A DNA stretch of 26,538 nt from Pseudomonadota bacterium. GTDB taxonomy: Bacteria; Pseudomonadota; Alphaproteobacteria; Rhizobiales; Rhizobiaceae. The stretch is taken from contig JAEWDP010000051.1 of NCBI GenBank assembly GCA_023390055.1, positions 1-26,538 of the forward strand, written 5' to 3'. How positions within the stretch are numbered: position 1 is the first letter of the stretch; each line of letters starts with the position of its first letter. Positions 1 to 7,809 of this stretch are shown here, one piece after another. The notes under the pieces are model-generated. The model was not told the DNA's origin and ran no database searches. It worked only from the letters and a program-made list of their open reading frames with translations. The translations under genes were made by a program, and so were the position numbers.

Positions 1-591
1 ATCGAAGGAGCCGCCAATGCCGACGCCAATAACGACAGGCGGACAATGCTGCGAGCCAGCCCGGATTGATACGTCGAGGATATAGCGTTCGATCTCTTCG
101 AGCGTCGGATAGCTGAAGATTTCCAACGCAGCCCATCGGCCGGAGCCCAGCGCCTTGGGTGAGCAGGTGATATCCACATAATCGACGCCCGAGACAAGAT
201 CCCACGACACATGCGGCATATCCTTACCGCGATAGCTGCGTTCCCCCGTCAGCGGGTTGGTGACGAATTTGAGAATTGGAGGCTCAATGCTTTCGACCAG
301 CTCATCGAAAGCATCGGTTATGGCCAGCTTGAGGTCACCGCCGAACTGTACGCCGGTGCCAATCTTCACAAAATAGACCGGAAAACCTGCATCTGAGCAA
401 ACGAATGTCGATTTTTCCTCGGCGCGGGCAGCGCTTGCGAGCATGAATCGGAGCGTCTTTTGCGCCGCTTCTGACGTTTCCGTCTTCAAGGCATCGGCTA
501 ACGCTATCTTGGAATTTTCCGGTATGCGCTTGAGCGACCGCTCATAAAGCAACCGCGCCGTATTCTTCATCACTTCATAAGTGACAGCCAT
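1..591 (-). CDS. Class I fumarase / L(+)-tartrate dehydratase alpha subunit family (partial, C-terminus outside window)
   Basis: An open frame of 197 codons runs from an ATG at 591 to the left edge with no stop, so only the N-terminal part is present. The translation (MAVTYEVMKNTARLLYE at the start) has the class I fumarase alpha-domain layout. Near residue 66 is a VCSDAGFPVYF segment, where this family carries a cysteine ligand of the [4Fe-4S] cluster. It is followed by GTGVQFGGDLK, an ITCSPKALGSGRWAALE segment and a glycine-rich GVGIGGSFD at the edge. Members hydrate or dehydrate fumarate/malate, L-tartrate or mesaconate/citramalate, using the cluster as Lewis acid in the cytoplasm. In split enzymes a beta-subunit gene follows, expected beyond coordinate 1. 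The start lies 6 bp after the stop of the upstream dehydrogenase gene, so it is the sixth gene of the operon. The family is clear; the substrate is not. Confidence 0.88.
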   Translation of the reverse strand, partial: MAVTYEVMKNTARLLYERSLKRIPENSKIALADALKTETSEAAQKTLRFMLASAARAEEKSTFVCSDAGFPVYFVKIGTGVQFGGDLKLAITDAFDELVESIEPPILKFVTNPLTGERSYRGKDMPHVSWDLVSGVDYVDITCSPKALGSGRWAALEIFSYPTLEEIERYILDVSIRAGSQHCPPVVIGVGIGGSFD

Positions 592-597
592 GGAGAC

Positions 598-1656
598 TCA
601 GCCTTCCAGAAAATCAGGAATGGCAACGCCCAGAGCACGCGCCCGCCCAACCAGAGCGGAAGCAACCGCAGGCGCCAGATTGACTGTTCCCGCACTTGAC
701 GCCAGCGTCTCGGCACTGCGCTCACCCGGCGTAAACAACCGCTCGACGCCTTCGGCCCGGCGCGACCTGCGGACCCTTGCAATCGCCTCGTCAGCCTCGG
801 CGATAAATTCCGGCAAAGGCCGAAAATGCGCAATGTCGAGGACAATGAACAGATAGGAAGACATCTGCGGCTTGCTGGTATCGTTGTCCAACTCGCCCAG
901 CTTGTCCCCCCATGCCCCGCTGGACAGCAGGCCTGCCAGCAGATCGATGACGAAAGAAAGGGCAAACCCCTTGGGCCCGCCCATCGGCAGCAGAAGTCCG
1001 GCCATGGCTTCCGTGGCGTCGGTCGTAGGCTTGCCATCGACATCCGTCGCCCAGCCTTCCGGAACCTCGTGCCCCAGCGCCTTTGCTTGGCGGATACGGC
1101 CGTAGGTTCCGGCCGTGGTTGCCATATCGAGCACAATTGCCCCTTCCGTCGCGGGAATGCCTACGGCGAGGGGATTGGTACCTACCAGCCGTTCGGCACC
1201 ACCTACCGCAGGCATGACAGGTTTGGCATTTCCCATGGCGAGCGCAACGCAGCCTTGTTCAGCGGCGATCCGCACATAACGCCCGACGACGCCCATATGC
1301 TGCCCGCGACGAACAGCAACCGTGGCGATACCATGGTTGCGCGCGGCTTCAACGGCGATTGCGATGGCCTCCTCGGCGGCCAGATGTCCTTCCATGCCCT
1401 CGGCATCAAGAACAATGGCGCCTTTGGACTGGCTGACAATTCTGGGTTGTTCAGCCGTGGACATTGCGCCCGCCATAAGGCGAGCCAAATAATTGTCGGC
1501 CTGCAACACGCCGTGCGAACCACGCCCGGAAAGATCGGCTTCGATCAGTGCGTCCGAAACACGCTGGGCGGCCTTTGGGGACAGACCAGCTGCTGTGAAC
1601 AATTCGGCCACAAATCCGCCCAGCGCTTCGGCAGGAAGAAGATTCCTATTCGTCAT
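598..1656 (-). CDS. Malate/L-lactate dehydrogenase family (Ldh_2) NAD(P)-dependent oxidoreductase
   Basis: A 352-residue protein of the Ldh_2 (YlbC/ComC/AllD-like) family, unrelated to classical Rossmann malate or lactate dehydrogenases. Visible signatures are DLSGRGSHGV with the family histidine near residue 48, VGTNPLAVGIPA in the nucleotide-binding part, VLDMATTAGTYGRIRQAK, and MGGPKGFALSFVIDLLAG. Members oxidise 2-hydroxy acids (malate, lactate, ureidoglycolate, sulfolactate, 2,3-diketogulonate reductases) with NAD(P). The ATG at 1656 was chosen over an in-frame ATG at 1686 because AAGGGGG lies just upstream of it and the family starts here. It sits between tctC1 and the fumarase-family gene, which suggests that a hydroxy acid made or consumed by the hydratase is oxidised by this enzyme. 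The precise substrate is not readable from sequence. Confidence 0.88.
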   Translation of the reverse strand: MTNRNLLPAEALGGFVAELFTAAGLSPKAAQRVSDALIEADLSGRGSHGVLQADNYLARLMAGAMSTAEQPRIVSQSKGAIVLDAEGMEGHLAAEEAIAIAVEAARNHGIATVAVRRGQHMGVVGRYVRIAAEQGCVALAMGNAKPVMPAVGGAERLVGTNPLAVGIPATEGAIVLDMATTAGTYGRIRQAKALGHEVPEGWATDVDGKPTTDATEAMAGLLLPMGGPKGFALSFVIDLLAGLLSSGAWGDKLGELDNDTSKPQMSSYLFIVLDIAHFRPLPEFIAEADEAIARVRRSRRAEGVERLFTPGERSAETLASSAGTVNLAPAVASALVGRARALGVAIPDFLEG

Positions 1657-1698
1657 GATAAACCCCCTTGTTATGAGATCGCCCAATGCGCGGTTTGG

Positions 1699-2670
1699 CT
1701 ACTCAGCCTTGATACCCGCCTTGGCAATCACCTCAGCAAACTTTTCATAATCACCCGCAATCACCTTACCGAATTCTTCGGGTGTGCTGGCGTTGACGGT
1801 TGTGCCGAGTTTAGCGAAAAATTCTGCCGCCTGCTCTGTCTCAAGATATTCGGTGATTGCCGCATTGAGGGCAGCAATGATTTCTGGCGGTGTGCCAGCA
1901 GGAGCCACAAACCCATTCCAGGCTGTCAGCTCGTAACCGGGAACCTCTTCAGCAACCGCTGGCACCTCCGGCAGGATTTCAGATCGCTCCGCGCTGGTGA
2001 TCGCCAGCGGAATTACTGCGCCGGATTCGATATGCGGCACCGCCGTGGTCAGCGTATCGAAGGCAAAGGGAATTTCGCCCGCAATAAGCGCCCCCAACAG
2101 CGCACCGCTGCCGGAGTAAGGGATGTGCACGGCTTCGCCATCGATGCTTTGCAGAAGCATTTCCATGGACAGATGCTGACTATAGCCGATACCGCCACTG
2201 CCATAGTCGAACGTGCCGGGATTGGCTTTCACCTTCTCGATCCATTCAGCCAGCGTTTTCACTTCAAAGGATGGATGCACCAGCAGCAGGTTGGGTGCTG
2301 ACGACACTTCCGCAATCGGTGCGAAATCAGCAACCGGATCATAGCCGACGCCCGGGTTCAAAGACGGCAAGATCGAGAAAGACGAGAAAACGAACTGGAT
2401 CGTATAGCCATCCGGCTTGGCGGATTTAACTGTCGTGGCGGCCAGTGCGCCACCGGCTCCGGCAATATTATCCACCACGAATGACTTGCCGAACTTTTTG
2501 CTCAAAGCATCCGCGATCAGCCGCGAGACGGTATCGGCGGTACCGCCGGGGGATGAGCCCACGACGATGCGGACAAGATCTTTCGGGTAGTCCGCCACTT
2601 GCGCGTTCGCGCTTGTGCCGAAAACGCCAAGGGCCAATGAGGCCGATGCAATAAGATTAAGCAGTTTCAT
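1699..2670 (-). CDS. TctC/Bug-family periplasmic solute receptor (TTT system 1)
   Basis: A 323-residue extracytoplasmic binding protein of the tripartite tricarboxylate transporter (TTT) type. It has a Sec signal peptide: positive start MKLLN, hydrophobic core, likely cleavage after SANA at residue 23. The mature protein begins with the Bug signature YPKDLVRIVVGSSPGGTADTVSRL, followed by GKSFVVDNIAGAGGALA and the family motifs GYTIQFV and YDPVADFAPIAEVS. The start at 2670 is preceded by GGGAGG at good spacing; an ATG at 2685 overlaps that ribosome site and is less likely. It lies downstream of tctB1, tctA1 and a CoA transferase in the same operon and should supply ligand to TctA1/TctB1. Bug ligands are usually small carboxylates; this one is unknown. 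Confidence 0.93.
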   Translation of the reverse strand: MKLLNLIASASLALGVFGTSANAQVADYPKDLVRIVVGSSPGGTADTVSRLIADALSKKFGKSFVVDNIAGAGGALAATTVKSAKPDGYTIQFVFSSFSILPSLNPGVGYDPVADFAPIAEVSSAPNLLLVHPSFEVKTLAEWIEKVKANPGTFDYGSGGIGYSQHLSMEMLLQSIDGEAVHIPYSGSGALLGALIAGEIPFAFDTLTTAVPHIESGAVIPLAITSAERSEILPEVPAVAEEVPGYELTAWNGFVAPAGTPPEIIAALNAAITEYLETEQAAEFFAKLGTTVNASTPEEFGKVIAGDYEKFAEVIAKAGIKAE

Positions 2671-2692
2671 TTGGGTTCCTCCCATTCAAATA

Positions 2693-3895
2693 TCAAATTG
2701 CGCCCGTGTCACGCAGCGCGCCGATTTCATCGGCTGAATAACCAAGCTCTTCGAGTAACGCCTCGGTGTGTTCGCCCATGCGCGGTGGTGGTCGATCGAT
2801 CCGCGCACCGCCATGATCGAGCTTGAAGGCCGCCTTGGGCACCGTAATCGTCCCGGGAATTCCGGGCTCATCGACAAAGCGGTGTAAAATATCGCGACTC
2901 TCGAATTGAGGGTGGGCGAGGGTTTCAGGGATCGTCCACACCCGCGCTGCGGGGATATGGTTTGACTGAAACCAGTCCTCCCATTCCCGCGCGGTTTTGG
3001 TGCGCAGAATGGGTAACAAGATTTCCAGCTCGCGCGCTGCATCAGCGCGGCGTTCTTCATTGCTGTTCTTGATCAGTTCGGGATGTCCAAGCAGCGTCCA
3101 GAAGCGTTTCTGTTGGCGCATGTTAATGGCAGCAATCTGGACCTTTCCTTCGGCAGTATCATAGAGCCCGACAGTCGCGAACTCGTGATGATTGCCGCCC
3201 GCTTTCGGTTCGCGCCCGGATCTGCTGAAATTGGTCAGATGCGCGCCAAGCAGCATCATGGCCGTATCAAGCATCGATAGATCGACATACTGCCCGAGCC
3301 CTGTGCGCTCACGCTGCAAGAGTGCTGTCGCAAGGGCAAAGGCTCCCATTGCGCCGGTCGCATAATCGACCGCCGGAGTGCCGACCTTCATCGGCACCAT
3401 GTCGGCTGTTCCGTTGACCATCATCAAGCCCGAAACTGCCTGAATTACCTGATCGTAGCCGGTTTGCCCGCCGCGCGGTCCATCCTGACCGAAGGCCGAC
3501 ATGGAAGCATAGATGATGCGGGGATTGAGAGCCTTGAGATCATCATAGCCCAATCCAAGCGCCTTCATCGCGCCGGGCCGAAAATTCTCGACCAGAACAT
3601 CGGCGGTTGGAACCAGACGGCGCAGCACCTCACGCCCGCCCTCGGTTTTCAGATCGAGCGTCAGCGAACGCTTGCCGCCATTCTGGATGATGAAATGCGT
3701 GCCGATGCGGTCAGCCGACAGGGCCGGATCGCTGCCGTCGATCCGTGTCTGATCAGGCTCTGTCGGGTGCTCGATCTTGATGACATCTGCACCAAAAACC
3801 GCGAGCTGGTAGGTGGCGAATGGCGCGGCGAGCACATGAGTAATATCAAGAACTCTGATGCCTTCGAATGGACGCATGGTCTGGTGATCATCCAT
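2693..3895 (-). CDS. CaiB/BaiF (class III) CoA-transferase
   Basis: A 400-residue class III CoA-transferase. It opens with RPFEGIRVLDITHVLAAPF, has GADVIKIEHP and LVENFRPGAM typical of the family, and carries GTPAVDYATG. The Asp there (about residue 177) aligns with the aspartate that forms the acyl anhydride intermediate in formyl-CoA transferase. Members move CoA between organic acids without ATP, for example oxalate, carnitine, succinate/citramalate and itaconate. The ATG at 3895 was chosen over a longer frame to 3967: it follows AGGAG and lies 4 bp after the tctA1 stop codon, whereas the extension would run into tctA1. Its position between transport genes and the hydratase/dehydrogenase genes suggests that it activates the imported acid or returns CoA from its product. 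Confidence 0.92.
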   Translation of the reverse strand: MDDHQTMRPFEGIRVLDITHVLAAPFATYQLAVFGADVIKIEHPTEPDQTRIDGSDPALSADRIGTHFIIQNGGKRSLTLDLKTEGGREVLRRLVPTADVLVENFRPGAMKALGLGYDDLKALNPRIIYASMSAFGQDGPRGGQTGYDQVIQAVSGLMMVNGTADMVPMKVGTPAVDYATGAMGAFALATALLQRERTGLGQYVDLSMLDTAMMLLGAHLTNFSRSGREPKAGGNHHEFATVGLYDTAEGKVQIAAINMRQQKRFWTLLGHPELIKNSNEERRADAARELEILLPILRTKTAREWEDWFQSNHIPAARVWTIPETLAHPQFESRDILHRFVDEPGIPGTITVPKAAFKLDHGGARIDRPPPRMGEHTEALLEELGYSADEIGALRDTGAI

Positions 3896-3899
3896 CGGT

Positions 3900-5402
3900 C
3901 TACTCCTCGCTAAACGCTTCTTCGCGCTTCCGGGCAATGGCCGGAGCGGAGATGAGCAAAAGGGCAACAGCTGCGACGATGAGAAAGCCGAGGCTGATCG
4001 GTTCGGTGAAGAAGACTGTCGGATCGCCGCGTGACATGAGCATGCTGCGCCGCAATTGCTCCTCCATCATCGGCCCAAGGATGAAGCCGAGAGTCAACGG
4101 CGCAGGCTCGCATCCCAGACGCATGAAGGCATAGCCAAGCATCGCGAAGAACCCCAGTTCATACATGGAAAACAGCGTGCCCGAGGCCGAGTAGATACCC
4201 ACCGCGCTAAACGCCATGACCGCAACGACCAGAATTGGATACGGCACGGTCAGGAACCGGACCCATAGCCCGATAAGCGGCAGATTGAGCAGGACGAGCA
4301 TCAGATTGCCAATCCACATCGAGACGATCAGGCCCCAGAACATGTCAGGCTGCTTGAGGATAATGTCAGGGCCGGGCTGGATGCCTTGAAGGATCATCGC
4401 ACCGATCATCAGAGCCATCACCGCGTTGGACGGCAAACCAAGCGTAAGCATGGGAATGAAGGCTGCCTGCGATCCGGCATTGTTCGCGCTTTCAGGTGCG
4501 GCAACACCTTCTATCGCTCCCTGCCCCATCTCGGTCCGGTTTTTTGATACGCGCTTTTCAATAATGTAGGCGGCGAAAGACGCGAGCATTGCGCCACCTC
4601 CGGGAAGAATGCCCAAAGCAGAGCCGATAGCGGTGCCACGTATGGACGGCATGATGATGCGCTTGAAGTCGGCGAGCGAAAGCCAAAGGCCCTTCACCTT
4701 GTTGGTCAGGACTTCGCGGGCTTGTGAGGTTTCCAGATTTCGCATGATCTCGGCGATACCGAACAGGCCAATGGCCAGCGCCACGAAGTCTACGCCATCG
4801 GCGAGTTCGAGGGTGCCCATGTTGAGCCGTGCCGTGCCGGTGTAGATATCGGTGCCAATGATGCCCAGAAGCAGGCCGAGAAGCACCATGGCGATGGCCT
4901 TGAGGACCGACCCTTGAGCCAGAACGACCGACGCAATCAGCCCAAGCACCATCATTGAAAAATAGGATGGCGGGCGAAAAGCCATCGCGACCTGCGTCAG
5001 CGGGGCGGCGAAGAGCGCAATGATGATTGTAGCCACTGTGCCAGCGAAGAAAGACGAGAGTGCTGCGGTCGCAAGCGCTGGGCCTGCGCGGCCTTTTCTC
5101 GCCATTTGATAGCCGTCGAGTGTTGTGATCGCCGAAGAGGCTTCACCGGGCAGATTGAGCAGGATGGCCGTCGTCGACCCGCCATATTGTGCGCCGTAAT
5201 AAATACCGGCCAGCATGATCAAGGCCGAATCCGGCGGCATCGAAAAGGTGATCGGGAGAAGGATAGCGATGGTTGCCAGCGGTCCTACACCCGGCAGGAC
5301 ACCCACAAGCGTACCCGCAAGCACCCCGACAAAACAGAAAAAGAGATTTTGCCACGCCAGAGCGACGGAAAATCCTAAAGCAAGATTTGAGATAATGTCC
5401 AT
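3900..5402 (-). CDS. TctA-family large membrane subunit (TTT system 1)
   Basis: A 500-residue polytopic inner-membrane protein, the large subunit of a tripartite tricarboxylate transporter. The N-terminal region has the conserved GVLAGTLVGVLPGVGPLATI and GIYYGAQYGGSTTAIL motifs. The second half repeats the fold with ALGILPGGGAMLASF, then GVAAPESANNAGSQAAFIP and LTLGLPSNAVMALMIGA. Around a dozen hydrophobic segments are visible. The start MDIISNLALG at 5402 has AGGAG just upstream, 8 bp after the tctB1 stop; the longer frame to 5423 overlaps tctB1. It works with TctB1 and TctC1 as a cation-coupled secondary carrier. Length and motifs are normal, with no sign of decay. Confidence 0.95.
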   Translation of the reverse strand: MDIISNLALGFSVALAWQNLFFCFVGVLAGTLVGVLPGVGPLATIAILLPITFSMPPDSALIMLAGIYYGAQYGGSTTAILLNLPGEASSAITTLDGYQMARKGRAGPALATAALSSFFAGTVATIIIALFAAPLTQVAMAFRPPSYFSMMVLGLIASVVLAQGSVLKAIAMVLLGLLLGIIGTDIYTGTARLNMGTLELADGVDFVALAIGLFGIAEIMRNLETSQAREVLTNKVKGLWLSLADFKRIIMPSIRGTAIGSALGILPGGGAMLASFAAYIIEKRVSKNRTEMGQGAIEGVAAPESANNAGSQAAFIPMLTLGLPSNAVMALMIGAMILQGIQPGPDIILKQPDMFWGLIVSMWIGNLMLVLLNLPLIGLWVRFLTVPYPILVVAVMAFSAVGIYSASGTLFSMYELGFFAMLGYAFMRLGCEPAPLTLGFILGPMMEEQLRRSMLMSRGDPTVFFTEPISLGFLIVAAVALLLISAPAIARKREEAFSEE

Positions 5403-5410
5403 CGAAGCTC

Positions 5411-5914
5411 CTAGCGCAGCCAACCGCCGATGAGAGGCAGATTAAGACCAAGACCGACGCTGAAAACGGCGATGCAGAGGGCCGTTATGGCCAGCGAAAG
5501 CAACACCGCCCGGCTCAGCTTCATGCCTTTGACCGCGAGCGAAGAGCAGAAGCACAGCACAAGAAGCGCGATCACCATTCCCAGCGGGCGCATGGCTGCA
5601 CCAAACAGGATCAATCCGACAGGAAACAGAACCACCGCGCGCCAAGGCACCGTCGCAAGATCGACCATGCCATTCGCGGCGACCCAACCTTTGATTGCGA
5701 TTACAAAACCGAGCGTGAGCAACAGCCCCCCGACGACAGCGGGGAAAAAGCCCGGCCCCATACGAAAGGCACTGCCAAATGAGAGACCGAGAAGAGATGA
5801 CGCACAAAACCAGCCACCGAAAAGAATAAATAGCATTCCGGCAGTAATATCGACGTTAAGTTTGATATTTTGCATTGAAACTGGAGCCGCATTTAGTTGA
5901 GGCAGCATTGCCAT
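5411..5914 (-). CDS. TctB-family small membrane subunit (TTT system 1)
   Basis: The small, poorly conserved TTT subunit with four hydrophobic segments (ITAGMLFILFGGWFCAS, then GFFPAVVGGLLLTLGFV, VVLFPVGLILFGAAM and a C-terminal pair). GSAFRMGPGFFPAVVGG matches the typical TctB motif after the first helix. The start is uncertain. The ATG at 5914 has GGTGA five bases upstream and gives 167 residues. The ATG at 5875 gives 154 residues (MQNIKLNVDITAG), closer to the usual TctB beginning, but has little ribosome site. A possible -10 (TATGGT, minus strand 5926-5921) would favour 5875. It is the first gene of the leftward operon tctB-tctA-caiB-tctC-ldh-fumarase and sits downstream of the palindrome at 5965-5981. 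Confidence 0.85.
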   Translation of the reverse strand: MAMLPQLNAAPVSMQNIKLNVDITAGMLFILFGGWFCASSLLGLSFGSAFRMGPGFFPAVVGGLLLTLGFVIAIKGWVAANGMVDLATVPWRAVVLFPVGLILFGAAMRPLGMVIALLVLCFCSSLAVKGMKLSRAVLLSLAITALCIAVFSVGLGLNLPLIGGWLR

Positions 5915-5964
5915 AGGTTCACCATAATGGCTGCTGCTGCGCGGGAAACGCGCCTTTCCTACGC

Positions 5965-5981
5965 ATTTCGCCTGGCGGAAC
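5965..5981. promoter_or_regulatory. Candidate IclR-type operator, copy 1 (tctB1 / enolase divergent gap)
   Basis: The 17-mer ATTTCGCCTGGCGGAAC is an imperfect palindrome that matches five other intergenic 17-mers in the window. It lies in the divergent gap between tctB1 (minus) and the enolase-superfamily gene (plus). If the minus-strand -10 at 5926-5921 is real, the operator is centred about 60 bp upstream of the tctB1 start point. Assignment to the IclR protein encoded at 22261 is inference from shared sequence and from the copy beside iclR itself. Confidence 0.6.
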
Positions 5982-6065
5982 GGCTTAACTTGGCGCCTCC
6001 TTATAGAGGCCAACGTGCCAAGATGCTGCGAAACTGCGCCAACACTCATTGCGGAAACAATCAGC

Positions 6066-7205
6066 ATGAAGATTCGTCACACGACTTGCCGGGCTTTTCG
6101 AATGCCGCTGAAACAGACTTTCTCATCCGCCCGGGTGACGATGACGCATCGAGAACTCGTTCTTGTCGAGATCGAGACGGAGGAAGGCGAGCGCGGTGTC
6201 GGCTGGTGCACGACTGCGGGTGTGGGGGCAGCCGCTGTCCATGCCTTGATCGTCGGGTATCTGGCGCCGATGCTGACGGGATCCGACCCTCGAAACACCG
6301 AACAGATCTGGCAACGGCTGTGGATGGAGTGCCACGCAGCCGGGCCAGCCGGCATCACCACGCTTGCGGTAGCGGCGATCGATATTGCGCTCTGGGACTT
6401 GAAGGCCAAGGCCGCCGGAGAGCCTTTGCACCGGCTGCTGGGTGGCGCGCGGCAAAGCGTCGAAGTCTATGCCAGCGCAATCAATCTCCATCTTTCCAAG
6501 GAAGCTCTGGTAGAGCAGGCGCGCCAGCAAAGGGAGGAAGGCTACAAGTCATTCAAGATCAAGGTTGGACGCCAGCCACTTCACGAAGATCGCGACCGCT
6601 GTCTTGCTGTGCGTGAGGTTATAGGGCCCGAATGTACGCTCATGCTCGATGCCAACCAGAAATGGACGGTTGGTGAAGCTATATTGCGCACACGTAGTCT
6701 GCTTGATGCCGGCCCACTCTTCATCGAGGAGCCGCTTTTATCCGATACTATCGGCGGTCATGCCAAGCTCCGCGATGCAACGGGAATGGCCATCGCCGTC
6801 GGGGAACAGCTCTGCAATCGCTACGAGTTCTGGAACTATGTCAGCGCCGGAGCTGTCGATTATCTCCAGCCCGATGTCTGGAAGGTCGGAGGCATAACGG
6901 AGTTCATGAAAATCGCTGCACTGGGTGCCGCGTCAGGCATTCCGCTGTCCCCACATGGCGCCACCGAACTATCGGTCCATCTGGCCGCCGCCCTGCCGAA
7001 CGCGCTGCATGTCGAGAATATCTTCGGCCTCAACCTGTTTGATTTCGGCGCTACAGCCACGCCCTTGCAGATCCTGGACGGCCGTTACACCTTGGGGACC
7101 GAGCCAGGACATGGCGTTGTCCTTGATTTTGATGCCCTTGCGGCGCATGAATTACCCGTCGGGAAGGCCATCGACCGTCAGCCGCTATATAAAATTCCCA
7201 ACTGA
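6066..7205 (+). CDS. Enolase superfamily enzyme, mandelate racemase subgroup
   Basis: A 379-residue mandelate racemase/muconate lactonizing enzyme family protein with an N-terminal capping domain and a C-terminal TIM barrel. All subgroup residues are visible: KIK at 164-166, Asp195 and Asn197 in LMLDANQKW, Glu221 in FIEEPL, Glu247 in VGEQLC, Asp270 in LQPDVW, His297 in SPHGATE and Glu317. By recall these are the same positions as in Pseudomonas putida mandelate racemase, so the Lys-x-Lys plus His-Asp acid/base chemistry should be intact. Such enzymes abstract a proton next to a carboxylate and then racemise or dehydrate (mandelate, galactonate, tartrate and other acid sugars). The start at 6066 begins the conserved MKIRHTTCRAFRMPL; ribosome site weak (GGAAA). 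It is transcribed divergently from tctB1, and tctB2-tctA2 follow downstream behind their own palindrome. Confidence 0.93.
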   Translation: MKIRHTTCRAFRMPLKQTFSSARVTMTHRELVLVEIETEEGERGVGWCTTAGVGAAAVHALIVGYLAPMLTGSDPRNTEQIWQRLWMECHAAGPAGITTLAVAAIDIALWDLKAKAAGEPLHRLLGGARQSVEVYASAINLHLSKEALVEQARQQREEGYKSFKIKVGRQPLHEDRDRCLAVREVIGPECTLMLDANQKWTVGEAILRTRSLLDAGPLFIEEPLLSDTIGGHAKLRDATGMAIAVGEQLCNRYEFWNYVSAGAVDYLQPDVWKVGGITEFMKIAALGAASGIPLSPHGATELSVHLAAALPNALHVENIFGLNLFDFGATATPLQILDGRYTLGTEPGHGVVLDFDALAAHELPVGKAIDRQPLYKIPN

Positions 7206-7222
7206 GCGACGCTTCAGGGAGT

Positions 7223-7239
7223 ATTCCGCCAAGCGGAAT
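7223..7239. promoter_or_regulatory. Candidate IclR-type operator, copy 2 (upstream of tctB2)
   Basis: ATTCCGCCAAGCGGAAT is a perfect inverted repeat (7-bp arms, 3-bp centre) and the most symmetric member of the six-copy set. It lies 18 bp after the enolase gene stop and about 105 bp before tctB2. Its centre (7231) is about 60 bp upstream of the start point predicted from the promoter at 7255-7284, a position suited to an activator. Confidence 0.68.
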
Positions 7240-7254
7240 CATGGTGGTGGACGA

Positions 7255-7284
7255 TTGTCCGGCGCCTTTTCTCGGCGATATAGT
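7255..7284 (+). promoter_or_regulatory. Putative sigma-70 promoter for tctB2-tctA2
   Basis: TTGTCC (7255-7260) and TATAGT (7279-7284) are separated by 18 bp, which fits a housekeeping sigma promoter with a start point near 7291. It lies between the perfect palindrome at 7223-7239 and the tctB2-tctA2 genes. It was read by eye only. Confidence 0.45.
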
Positions 7285-7311
7285 CATGGCTTATATGGAG
7301 GAAATAAAGCC

Positions 7312-7347
7312 ATGCATTTTCGCACTGCAAATGGGCTATCGGAATGA
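7312..7347 (+). CDS. Short upstream ORF (11 codons) overlapping tctB2
   Basis: ATG at 7312 follows GGAGG (7297-7301) and encodes MHFRTANGLSE. Its TGA overlaps the tctB2 ATG as ATGA at 7344-7347. tctB2 itself has no good ribosome site, so translation of this small ORF may couple into tctB2. No homology is recognised. It could instead be chance, with the GGAGG simply the remains of a longer tctB2 leader. Confidence 0.35.
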   Translation: MHFRTANGLSE

Positions 7348-7805
7348 CGATCAATTCCGAGGTGCTTGCTGCCGCATTGTTTCTTGTCTTCGGACTCGCG
7401 ACCGTAATTCTAGGCTGGAATTATGACGTTGGAGATATCTCGCATCCAGGTGCCGGGGCGATACCGGTATTGGCTGGCTTGGCGCTTTGCCTTTTGGGCG
7501 TGGTCCAGTTTCTGAACGCCACAAGAGCGGCTCGCGGGGGCGAGATCCTGCCCCGTGCGTTCTCGCGTTCAGAAGTTCGGCCATTGCTGCTCATCCTTAG
7601 CGCCGTGTTTGCATTTGCATTCCTGGTTACACGAGCGGGACTGGTACCGGCACTGGCAGCGCTGACTTTCATCGCGTGGTTCGCTCAAAAGGGCGGGCGC
7701 AGATGGGAAATCTTTGGCGCGATGATCACGGCAATCGTCTTCATGATTGCAATCTTCAAATACGGCTTGGGCATTCCGCTCCGGCTCTTTGTCGCTGGAT
7801 TCTGA
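7344..7805 (+). CDS. TctB-family small membrane subunit (TTT system 2)
   Basis: A 153-residue membrane protein with four hydrophobic segments: VLAAALFLVFGLATVILGW, IPVLAGLALCLLGVVQFL, LLLILSAVFAFAFLV and a C-terminal MITAIVFMIAIFKYGLGIPL. The motif SHPGAGAIPVLAGLALCLLG corresponds to the GPGxFP region of TctB. Length and topology are normal. The ATG at 7344 overlaps the stop of a small upstream ORF (ATGA), and its stop lies 4 bp before tctA2, so the two subunits are co-translated. No tctC is next to this pair on the same strand. The receptor may be TctC2, encoded in the opposite orientation at 10851-11825. Confidence 0.87.
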   Translation: MTINSEVLAAALFLVFGLATVILGWNYDVGDISHPGAGAIPVLAGLALCLLGVVQFLNATRAARGGEILPRAFSRSEVRPLLLILSAVFAFAFLVTRAGLVPALAALTFIAWFAQKGGRRWEIFGAMITAIVFMIAIFKYGLGIPLRLFVAGF

Positions 7806-7809
7806 CGCC

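Noticed and set aside
826..2301. 491-codon open frame on the plus strand
   Set aside because: It is antisense to the Ldh_2 and tctC1 genes, crosses the gap between them, has no domain or ribosome site, and has the composition of a GC-rich mirror frame.
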